From Chara braunii (lineage: Eukaryota; Streptophyta; Charophyceae; Charales; Characeae), in contig BFEA01000026.1 in NCBI GenBank assembly GCA_003427395.1, forward strand, positions 3,494,868 to 3,521,582: DNA of 26,715 nucleotides, given 5' to 3'. Position 1 is the stretch's first letter, and every line of letters begins with the position of its first letter. Shown here piece after piece: positions 18,186 to 26,673 of the stretch. The notes below the pieces were generated by a model that was not told the origin of the DNA, ran no database searches, and saw only the letters and a program-made list of their open reading frames with translations. The translations under genes and the position numbers were made by a program.

Positions 18186-18385
18186 TTAGTTGGGGGAGGG
18201 GAGGTTCTTTGTTGTCCCAATTTCACGTGTTGTGTGGGATATTTGTCGAAAGAGGGTCATATTTGAGGTCTCACCTAGTAGTGTGTCATTTAGTCGGGGG
18301 AGGGGAGGTTCTTTGTTGGTCCAATTTCACGTGTTGTGTAGGATATTTGTCGAAAGAGGGTCATATTTGAGGTCTCACCTAGTAG
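18178..18385. repeat. 104-bp tandem duplication
   Basis: TGTGTCATTTAGT.GGGGGAG starts at 18178 and 18282. The two 104-bp copies differ at only a few positions, indicating a recent event inside the LINE remnant. Confidence 0.95.
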
Positions 18386-18529
18386 CCACGTTTTGCGCAG
18401 GTTCTTTTGTTTTTCTTCTTAGGGGTTTCAATATGGACTAGGATGAGGTTTTTAACCATTCCAATGGATGCACTATTCTCCGTGGACGGTAGGCGACGCC
18501 AAATTAGTCATTTGAATGTATGTTTGTTG

Positions 18530-19840
18530 TCAGGGAATATCTTTAGCCATCAATATTCGTATGATCACTTTAAAGATTAGGGTTTTACTATCGTCTCCAG
18601 GATCCTGAATCCCTAGGCCCTCAATTTTTTTCGGTTGAATTACATATTTTCAACCCACCCTTTTGATGTACTTTGTTTGTCCATAATCTTTTTTCGACAA
18701 ATAGGCAAAAAGCTTCTCTCAGGTCTCCCAACTGCTTTTTTGGAATTCGCCATAAGGTTAGTTTGTACCATATGGTGGCCAGGATGATATTATTTATTGT
18801 AAGGGGCCCTAGTTGAGGCGTAGAGCTCATTCTATTTAGCTATTCTTTTGAGAGTCATTTCTTTAAGCACATATCCGTGATCTTTTTGTGACAATAGCAA
18901 TGTAAGCCCAACTCTCAAAGTCTGGATCGTGTCCTCTTTCGACTTCCATTTAATGGAGAATACTTCAGGGTTTTTAAGCCCCATTAGACCCAACCACCAC
19001 CCCGTCGTTTGTGTTCCCTAGATGACCTTCATATCCGCTGCACCTGCAAAGGTTTGGATAGTATCTAATGGCACCCACAAGCTGGTTGGGGTGACTTTGA
19101 TCTGGACCGTGAAGTCATCAACAAAGTGATGTAACCGCGATTAGGTGTGGTGCGAGCTTCGGGTTTGCGGTAATCATTGCAGCTAATGCCTTAAATACTA
19201 TCCCAAAGAGCAATGGTGAAATGGGGTTGTTGTGTGATCGACCTCTATAATATGAATGGCGGGGACAAATGGTCATTCACCATGATGTTGGTGCAGACCA
19301 ATCCATTATGGAGACCCATGCTCTCAATGCACCCCTAAAGTTCAATATCTGGTGGCAACAATCCACGAAGTCCCAATCTACATGATCGTAAATTTTCTCA
19401 AAGTTTGTGAATATGATTACTTCCTCTCTCTCCTCTGCCACGTATATTTGATTCTTTCGTTTAAGAGAAACACATTATCTTGAATGTTTCTTTGAGATAT
19501 GGAAGTTGTCTAATCCTATTATATGAGATGGTACACACACAAAAGCAACATGTTGGGCATTGCTTTGGAAACAAACTTGTATGGAAGAGGACACAACGTT
19601 ACTGATTTGTACTTATGGTTATCGAACTTGTTGCCTTTTTGTACAAGAGAGTTGTTAGCCCCTAACTCATCAATCCCCCAAAGGTCCCCTCCTATCAAAG
19701 TGCTTGGACGTATGCAGATAGACTCTTCTAAAAAAAAATTCACTGTTGGAGGCTTGAAACCAAAATTCTTCACGATTTTTTTCTTTTTTAATAATCGGGG
19801 TTTGTTTCGTCCTTGATTCCTTGCAGTGCACCCAACCACT
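18530..19840 (-). mobile_element. Decayed LINE (non-LTR retrotransposon), ORF2 reverse transcriptase
   Basis: Read on the minus strand, the motifs of a plant L1-type reverse transcriptase appear in the correct order, spread over frames by indels and stops. QKGNKFDNHKYKSVTL and YKFVSKAMPNMLL (19519-19660, entry motifs) come first. IQDNVFLLNERI (about 19455-19490) and EEVIIFTNFEKIYDHVDW (about 19370-19426, motif A) follow. Next are NPISPLLFGIVFKALAAM (about 19175-19228, motif B/B') and FVDDFTVQ (19114-19125, motif C, FxDD). WYKLTLWRIPKKQL and KKIEGLGIQDP (18533-18790, thumb) close the series. ORF2 enzymes nick target DNA and copy their own RNA onto it. Here the catalytic Asp expected in motif A (T-D-F-E-K) is Asn, and frame shifts and in-frame stops are numerous, so the copy is inactive. 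No endonuclease domain was identified upstream. Confidence 0.88.
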
Positions 19841-20079
19841 CGTTTGAAGCTATGGGTATCTCAAACTTTTGTTTCGGAAAGCAAGGTCGAAATATTCATT
19901 AACATACCCTGCACTCTAACTAAGTACAAGGCATACAACAAAAAAATTACCAACAAGAAATAAGATAAACCACACAATATGGAAATGCAAGGAAAACCCT
20001 CACAACACATATAGTAGGTATAATAGAAATAGTTATAGATTAATAGTGAAAGAAGATAAGGAAGATAAGGAAGCTAATT
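19841..20079. other. No gene recognised
   Basis: This A-rich unique sequence lies on the 5' side of the LINE relic. No endonuclease-like frame could be read. Confidence 0.4.
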
Positions 20080-20461
20080 GATAAGCGGTTAACAAGTACC
20101 CCCACTTTTCAGCCCCAAGTTAACCCCTTCAATCTTGAAAAGTGCATTGGAGATCATTTTTTTAGTTTTTTTAGTTTGTTTTTTTTTTGCCCTGTTATAT
20201 TTTTTGTCAAGGTCTGTGTGTGCCAAGTTTGGTGTTTGCTGGGATTTTGGAGTTTACTGTTTTGGCTAGCCCTAAAAAATCCTGAAAATCTTAAAAATTG
20301 AAAAGAGTAAATTTTGCGTGGAAACACACTTTTGCCGTGGGGTTTAAAGCCCCTTTGATTATCTTTTTTACTTTTTTTTGTATTATTGGTGTATATGGTG
20401 TCGTTTGTTATAATGACCTTGAAAAAATCCTGAAATTTTAGGGTTCTGTTAACCGCTTCTC
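20080..20461. mobile_element. Candidate MITE with 14-bp terminal inverted repeats
   Basis: GATAAGCGGTTAAC at 20080-20093 and GTTAACCGCTTCTC at 20448-20461 are inverted copies with one mismatch, 382 bp end to end. They are bordered by ATT on both sides, or by ATTGA if the boundary is moved. The interior is T-rich and non-coding. Size and structure suit a non-autonomous DNA transposon, but the short TIR and ambiguous target duplication leave chance possible. Confidence 0.45.
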
Positions 20462-20597
20462 ATTGAGGATTAAACAAGGAAGAAAATAAAGATGAAGAAG
20501 GAAAAAGAGGAGTACACAAGGCTATCGATAGAATCTCATGAACCAGTTTGAGGTGTTTAGGTCCTACAAGATATTGTATGTCCCAAAGGAGGTAACT

Positions 20598-20600
20598 ATG

Positions 20601-20632
<32 letters not shown>

Positions 20633-20638
20633 AATATA
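20598..20638. repeat. (TA)n microsatellite
   Basis: Uninterrupted TA units with one phase change form a near-perfect palindrome of about 40 bp. Confidence 0.95.
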
Positions 20639-20862
20639 CTTTAAAATAGAGGTATGTTTTTCTCTCATTGCTTCTCCTTAACCTATACAAGGGACCCTTG
20701 CAAGCATATCTACCTCTCACAACCAAGAAGACTCATTCACTTTGAGGTTCAAACTTGTAAGACGCAAATAGATGAGCCAAGTTTTATACTGCGTGGTTTC
20801 ATGTACCCTTCAGATTAAACCTTGAAGCAAGCTTCGAGCACAAACCTTATCGGGTGAAGGGA

Positions 20863-21202
20863 CTACAGGGGGTGGGGTTCAATTTTTTTGAGTGCAATCA
20901 CATGTTGGCCTCGCGCGGCCGGTTAGCAACCGCGTGGGAAATTTTGAAGAAACAGTTATAATTTCAGTTGTCACTGCACTTTAATTTTCTTGCTAAGCAT
21001 GCACACACAAAGCTGTTTTTGAATCTTTGCAAGTCGACGTAAGTTAGCTTCCCGCTTCTACACTAGCGCCAACTTCTCTTCTTCCTCATGACCCCATTTG
21101 TGTGTTTCTTCACCGTCCTTCCTCCTCTTCTGGCTAAAATGATTGGTTGTCAGTTGAGCTGGTCGGATCAAGCCGTAAGAGCGGCCTTACGTTCATGGTT
21201 TA
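20863..21202 (+). repeat. 340-bp tandem duplication, copy 1
   Basis: This copy starts CTACAGGGGG and runs to the codons for the beginning of an ORF (ATG at 21139), where it is cut off by the second copy. The truncated frame stops about 30 codons after its ATG. Only scattered substitutions separate it from copy 2. Confidence 0.95.
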
Positions 21203-21542
21203 CTACAGGGGGCGGTGTTCAATTTTTTTGAGTGCAATCACATGTTGGCCTCGTGCGGCCGGTTAGCAACCGCGTGGGAAATTTTGAAGAAACAATTATA
21301 ATTTCAGTTGTCACTGCACTTTAATTTTCTTGCTAAGCATGGGTACGCAAAGCTGTTTTTGAATTTTTGCAAGTCTATGTAAGTTAGCTTCCCGCTTCTA
21401 CACTAGCACCAACTTCTCTTCTTCCTCACTACCCCGTTTGTGTGTTTCTTCACCGTCCTTCCTCCTCTTCTGGCTAAAATGATTGGCGGTCAGTTGAGCT
21501 GGTCGGATCAAGCTGTAAGAGCGGCCTTACGTTCATGGTTTA
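21203..21542 (+). repeat. 340-bp tandem duplication, copy 2
   Basis: This is the second copy of the 20863 unit. It continues without interruption into the ORF at 21479. The unit carries about 275 bp upstream of the ATG, so any promoter there would have been duplicated too. Confidence 0.95.
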
Positions 21543-21817
21543 AACGTCTACCTCGATTGTGCAAAATTTTTGATCATCCCGCTTTATCTGCTTCCTCCGT
21601 GCTTCTAAAACTTTCTTTTTTCTTCATTGATCCTTTCTTCGTTGCTGCTCATCTACCTCCCTGTACTCCCCCGCACTTCGAGTGGGTGCCTCACCGTCTT
21701 CCTCGCTATAAACTCGATCAGTCCCCTCCTTTCCTCTTATTTGATCTTGGTTGCAGTATTCCGCGAGCTATACGCGAAGCTTGCGATGCCGAAAAGGTTC
21801 GACTTGCCCAAGGATAG
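21479..21817 (+). CDS. Hypothetical small ORF, 112 residues
   Basis: ATG at 21479 opens MIGGQLSWSDQAVRAALRSW and then a Leu/Phe/Pro-rich central part with two short hydrophobic patches. It ends CDAEKVRLAQG before TAG at 21815-21817. The first 21 codons lie in the 340-bp duplication, and copy 1 preserves them with one amino-acid change (residue 4). No domain is recognised and no splice sites were assigned, so this may be a first exon, a complete small protein or a chance frame. Confidence 0.3.
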   Translation: MIGGQLSWSDQAVRAALRSWFKRLPRLCKIFDHPALSASSVLLKLSFFFIDPFFVAAHLPPCTPPHFEWVPHRLPRYKLDQSPPFLLFDLGCSIPRAIREACDAEKVRLAQG

Positions 21818-23133
21818 GCAGGGTGATGGTCACAGTGTGGGGTAAGCTTAGCGATAGCTTTGGTAGGTCTTAGTTGGGGAGACTGAGTGGTGGTGGAGAC
21901 AAGGTTGCGGCCATTGGGAGGGTCTTGTGGCTACACTGACGTACACCTTGAGGTTGGACATGGTGGCCGTGAACACCAGGTGCCGCCACCAACATTGTTT
22001 TAAAGAAAAGTTGTGAAGGACTGTTGCTTTTCTCCATCGATGTTTGTAAGAGTGTGCATAAGTTGTGTGCATGACCTTGGCTGTCAGTGTCAAATGGATG
22101 CATGTGCGCTTCGTTGTCAGAAAGTCGGTTGATGTTTGGTGTGGATGTTCAATGCAGAATGATGGTTGTTTGACTATTGTCAATCTCGCTACACCCTTCC
22201 ACTTGCATGTGTTGAGGGGATCGAGTTGATCTCAATTGTTTCCTGTTCCCGTTTTTGCTGGTCCTGGTGGTCCTTGAGTGTCGTATTGCCAGGTTGTCAT
22301 GTCTCGTTACACACTTCGCTTGCAAGAGGAATGAATGGTGGCTTGGTTGCCTAAGCACTCGATGTATGGATGAAGCAAACGAACTATGCAATCCCTGATC
22401 TCACTCTCACAATTTTGGTTCATATTCTGCGCAAAGGACTTAAGATCTGAGCTGGAATTGTATGGAGAGGTTTGCTTGCTTGAGTGTACACACCGGCAAC
22501 TGCCCGTGTTCGAACCTTACGTTAATTCGCCATAGCAACCTTCCCGATTTCCCAGTCGCAGATGAAGACGCAGTCTACTGCGATGCAGTTGTTAGGAGGT
22601 CGTTGTTGCAGACCGACTGGGTTCACTTTGTTAACCCATCAAACGCATGTCACAACAGTGAGGAAGGGTTTGTCCTGATTGATTGTTTTGATGCCCCCTA
22701 ACTAATCCTTTCCTATACTGATCTCACAGTGCTTCCCTGGTCTGCTATGCACGCCACGTGGAACCCCCAGTTTAACTGCCGCTTGTGCAAAATTTTGGGA
22801 ACTTGTGCTCGTGGTGACGGTTGGTTCTAGGGTATCAAGGGGCAATTAGGTTCCTGGAACACACCCGCTACGGAGGCTTCCTTCTGGCGAACTTCCGAGT
22901 CGAGGTACTCCTGCGCCCTCCAGCGTCCAATAGGAGGAGACTGACAGATTCGAGGACCGAGACTAGCCCTGAGTCCCTGACTGGTTGGAGTCCAGAAATT
23001 GAGAAGGGCAAGGGAAAAATTGCAGACGCTATGGACTGAAATCAAAAGTTGCCTTTTTTTACGGGGCAATTCCGCGAAAAGACTTGGACCCACCGAAATG
23101 GAAAGCAAACAACCAAAAAGACTCAGCCTATAT
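21818..23133. other. No gene confirmed
   Basis: This is mostly unique, balanced DNA. Two short ATG frames (22462-22701, 79 codons; 22821-23039, about 72 codons from a non-ATG start) have fairly ordinary amino-acid composition and might be exons of one gene. Neither has recognisable motifs or clear splice borders. Confidence 0.3.
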
Positions 23134-23188
23134 GGCCATAGTTACTTCTTCTGTAGCAGCCACATGAAACGGCCATAGTTACTTCTTC
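23134..23188. repeat. Short direct repeat, 37-bp spacing
   Basis: GGCCATAGTTACTTCTTC occurs exactly at 23134-23151 and 23171-23188. A T22 run follows at 23214-23235. Confidence 0.9.
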
Positions 23189-23444
23189 CGAAGGCAGGGG
23201 CATTTCCTCAGCCTTTTTTTTTTTTTTTTTTTTTTCTACCCCTAAAACACAGGGTATAGCGAAGGGCCCCTATGTATTGCATATGCCCCTGTCCAGGCCG
23301 TGGGCAACTTTATGATATGGGACTGCAGGGGCCGACGTAGTTTTTCTGCCATCTCCCCTCTACTGGGCAGGCATCTTCTCCGCGCGCCGCACAGCCAACT
23401 TCGCGCCCGTCCAATTCGAATTTTGAACGTGTTGTGTTGGAGGG

Positions 23445-23596
23445 TGTTGACGTGGCTGCAGTGGCGACATTCTTTTTTTTTTTTTTGTAGTAAAAGGCGA
23501 AAGAATAGTACGCCCGGCTGTGTTGACGTGGCTGCAGTGGCGACATTCTTTTTTTTAATTTATTTTTAGTAAAAGGCGAAAGAATAGTACCGGGCA
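23445..23596. repeat. 76-bp tandem duplication with variable T-run
   Basis: TGTTGACGTGGCTGCAGTGG starts at 23445 and 23521. Each copy has GCGACATTC, a T-rich run and GTAAAAGGCGAAAGAATAGTA. A partial third copy (AGTGGCGACATTC) follows at about 23608. The T-runs differ in length and purity. Confidence 0.92.
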
Positions 23597-23699
23597 CGCA
23601 GCCGACCAGTGGCGACATTCTGCTTATCGGGCATTGCAATCGCCACCGGCTGTGCTCGTTGTGTGCTGCCGTGGCCATCCATGTAAGATTCTTCCACGC

Positions 23700-23820
23700 C
23701 ACGTACCCTCCTCCTCCTACCCATACCTTTCCTCCTCCACTTCCTCCACTTCCTCCTCTTCCTCCTCCTTCTCCCCCTCCCACCTTTCCTCCTCCACCTT
23801 CTCCATCTCCATCACCTTCC
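23700..23820. repeat. CTCCTC-rich polypyrimidine minisatellite
   Basis: This is an almost pure pyrimidine stretch built of CCTCCT/TTCCTCC words. Long open frames across it on both strands are compositional. Confidence 0.9.
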
Positions 23821-24284
23821 CCCCTCCTCCTCTACTCCCACCTCCCCCCCTCCGTCTCGACACCTTCCTCATCGTTTGCAGTCTCCATGTCCATCATCTT
23901 TCCTCCGCCTCTCCGTATCTTGAGGCGCGTGGAAATGGACCATGCATGAGGAACAAGAAGACGACGGGCAGAACGTGTGAGTACCTGACCGTCCCACGTG
24001 ACCGACACGTGGCAGACAAGTAAGGATCCAGGGTGATGGAATCATAATACTTACCCCCTCCTCCTCTACTCCCACCTTTCCACCTCCGTCTCTACACCTT
24101 CATCATCGTTTGCAGTCTCCATGTCCATCATCTTTTCTCCGCCTCTCCGTATCTTGAGGCGCGTGGAAATGGACCATGCGTGAGGAACAAGAAGACGACG
24201 GGCAGAACGTGTGAGTGCCTGACCGTCCCACGTGACCGACACGTGGCAGACAAGTCAGGATCCAGGGTGATGGAATCGTAATAC
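23821..24284. repeat. 234-bp tandem duplication containing paired G-boxes
   Basis: The unit running from CCCTCCTCCTCTACTCCCAC to GATGGAATC.TAATAC occurs at 23821-24054 and 24055-24284. Each copy ends with a pair of CACGTG sites 11 bp apart (23995 and 24006; 24229 and 24240) followed by GGCAGACAAGT.AGGATCC. Confidence 0.95.
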
Positions 24285-24924
24285 TACTCATACTAATACT
24301 AATAATAATAATTGAAAGAAGAAGAAGAAGAAGAGTAGTATGAAGAGAAGAGGAATAAGAAGAAGGACGAGAGGAAGGATGGAACGGCGGGTTTGTGTCA
24401 CGTGGAAGGCATGTGAGGATCCTAGCAGAGGGGGCAAGAAGTAAGAAGCGGGAGAAGGGTTCGCTGTGTGACGTAGGAGGGAGGCACATCGGGTCTGTAG
24501 TGGGACGCGGCGGCGAGAGCAGGGCATATGGTAGAGGAAAGATTTGGCGGTGCCACGTGGCAGTTTCGTCTGATTGGGATGGGAAGGCGGCAGAGGAAGA
24601 GTAACAAGAAGAGAGGGGGACGAGGGTAGGAGGAGAAGGGAGGATAGGAGGCGGGTTAGCAGGGGAGAAGAATGTAAGAAGAGTCATAGGTAGGAATGAT
24701 CTCGTAACGACGTGTGGCAAGCATGTCTGGATCGGGATAGGACTAAGAGGTGGTCATGGCAGAGAGGAGGGTAAGAGTGATGCCAGAGAGGAGGTAAGTA
24801 CATCGTTTATCGGACGGCGATGGTTTGCACAGAGCATCTGCTAGACAGGAGGACAAGAAAACCCGGGCACTGCTGAAGTAACCACATAACACACTCACGG
24901 AACCCGTCAACTCACCCTTCCATG
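24285..24924. other. Repeat-derived, purine-rich DNA; no gene
   Basis: Short AAT and GAA microsatellites (24290-24335) are followed by purine-rich DNA. Diverged copies of the CACGTGG..GGCATGT.AGGATC module recur at about 24399 and 24708, with another CACGTG at 24554. A 205-codon minus-strand frame (24103-24720) is a product of the repeat and the composition bias. Confidence 0.5.
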
Positions 24925-24925
24925 A

Positions 24926-24985
24926 CCCCCCCCCNCCGGTCCTCCACCCCCGCCCCCCCCCCCCCCCCNCCCCCCCNNNCCCCCN
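24926..24985. repeat. Poly(C) tract with ambiguous bases
   Basis: C-runs are broken by N at 24935, 24969, 24977-24979 and 24985. Sequence and length here are unreliable. Confidence 0.95.
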
Positions 24986-24989
24986 TTCA

Positions 24990-25653
24990 AAAAAAAAAGG
25001 AAAGAAAAGGATAAAAAATTGGGAGTGGGTTGCTGGCACATCACACTACCTAACGTCCCTTCTCTAGCAAACGAACGTGCAGACTCCGTCAGTCTGCACA
25101 GCTGCGACGACGACCACCGATCTGACGCAAGGCACCCTATAAAAAAAACAAAAACAAAAACAAGGAAAAAAAAAAAGAAAGGGAAGGGACACAATGCACC
25201 CTGCCCATGAATGTGTACAAATGCTCGCCCGTTTTGTGAAACGCAAGGAAGCTTCTCCCTCTGGTTGGATTCTGGTTCGATAGGATCGCTTCCCTCTCCC
25301 CCCCCCCCCCCCCGGTTAAATATATCGTCACAGAGTTATCAATGCGCAAAAGCGAAAAAAAACAGAAAAGATATCAATTCAGTTTTTATCTTCTTACTTT
25401 TTTTTCTTTTTTTTGTTTTTTGTGTTTGGGATCTTCTTACTTCTTACAACTCCCCTTGTTTAGCCTTTAAAAAAAAAAAAAAAAAAGCAAAGCTCTTGCG
25501 TACAAGGCCGCCCACGTGGATGTGGTTGAGCGGCGGCTGCCCCCACCCCCGTGTGTCGTATCGACCCACTTGCACACAGCCAAAAGGCAAAGAGGCAAAG
25601 AAAAGAGGAAGGGAACAGCCAAATATAACAAAACAGGGGTCATCAAGATCCTG
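24990..25653. other. No gene; A-, T- and C-homopolymers
   Basis: The stretch holds A-rich runs (25140-25180), a C16 run followed by GGT (25298-25316), T-rich runs (25398-25425) and an A18 run (25469-25486), with a CACGTG at 25513. No supported frame was seen. Confidence 0.5.
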
Positions 25654-26430
25654 GATGACAAGGCCCACATATAAGCACCGCCCCGAACTTCACAGGCCAA
25701 ATGACGGGACAAGACCAACCAGGATATCAAAACACTCTTGCCTGCAAAAAACGAAATCCCAAATACATATCCATATATACAGCAAATGGCCTTGGAAAAA
25801 AAAGGAAAAAAAAAGAAAAAGGCCTTGTTCGTCATCAAGAAGTTGGCATTCCTATTCGTAAACCATTCATTCATGCTCTCATAGGCCGAACAACGAACCC
25901 CCCCCCGGTGATTGGTCCCACATGAAAGCACCGCTACGCGTTCCAAAAATAGACCGAACAACGGGTATCTGTTCTGATCAGTTTAATATCTGATCCGTGG
26001 TCTATCGGACCACATTTACAAAAAAAAAAAAAAAAAAAAAAGAGAAGGGGATGCAGACAAGGTTGTCGAAAAACAAACAGAACGGACCCTAGATGACAAA
26101 TCCCACATGCAAGCACCCCCCCCCCCCGGTCCTCCTACATCACAGGCCAAACGACGGGACAAAGACCAACCAGGATATCAATCAACACCCTTGCCTGCAA
26201 AAAAAAACCCATAAAAAGACAATCCCAGATGACGATTCCCTACCTAAAAGCACCGCCTCCCATCAATAGGCCAAACAATGGGAACCAGCCAACTAGGATG
26301 CCAAAAGAAAAAAAAAAAAACAAACGGATGACAAGTCCCACATGAAACCACCGCCACGTGGACCGAACAACCCACGTGAAAACACCGCCACGTGGACCGA
26401 ACAACGAGACAAAGCCAACCGGGATGCAGA
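25654..26430 (+). repeat. Degenerate tandem repeat upstream of U6, about five units
   Basis: Units begin GATGACAAG.CCCACATGAAAG or a variant at 25654, 26092, 26228 and 26327, with a partial unit at about 25914. They continue into AGCACCGCC, then GGCC.AAC.A.GGGA.., ACCAACCAGGATATCAA and TTGCCTGCAAAAAA. Units range from about 100 to 230 bp because of poly(A) and poly(C) expansions. Three units contain RTCCCACAT (25915, 26100, 26335), which matches the first nine bases of the plant snRNA upstream sequence element (RTCCCACATCG). The nearest lies about 280 bp before U6. Confidence 0.75.
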
Positions 26431-26480
26431 CAAAGAGTACCAAAAATAGCAACAATTCGTTCCACGTGGCGGTGTTTTCA
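26377..26480. repeat. Perfect 20-bp inverted repeat with G-boxes
   Basis: Arms 26377-26396 (TGAAAACACCGCCACGTGGA) and 26461-26480 are exact reverse complements separated by 64 bp. Each carries CACGTG. Partial complementarity continues into the loop side. Confidence 0.92.
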
Positions 26481-26623
26481 TTTGGCACCCATAACCACAC
26501 TTGAAAAAATGGAACCATACAGTAGGTCCGTAAAACGAAATACCCCCCCAACAGTGGGGGGAAAAGCAAAGCAAAGAAAGCAGAAAAAAGAGAGAAAGGA
26601 GAATTACAGAAAGGGAGTATATT

Positions 26624-26641
26624 GTCCTTCGGGACATCCGT

Positions 26642-26673
<32 letters not shown>

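Noticed and set aside
22490-22530. B-box-like GTGTTCGAACC suggesting a tRNA
   Set aside because: No A-box at the right distance on either strand and no cloverleaf.
24103-24720. 205-codon minus-strand frame with repeated ILTCLPR words
   Set aside because: It is derived from the 234-bp duplication and purine-rich DNA; the repeated peptide is the reverse reading of the G-box module.
25211-25961. 216- and 164-codon frames on opposite strands
   Set aside because: Both pass through poly(A), poly(T) and poly(C) runs and the tandem repeat; neither has a family match.
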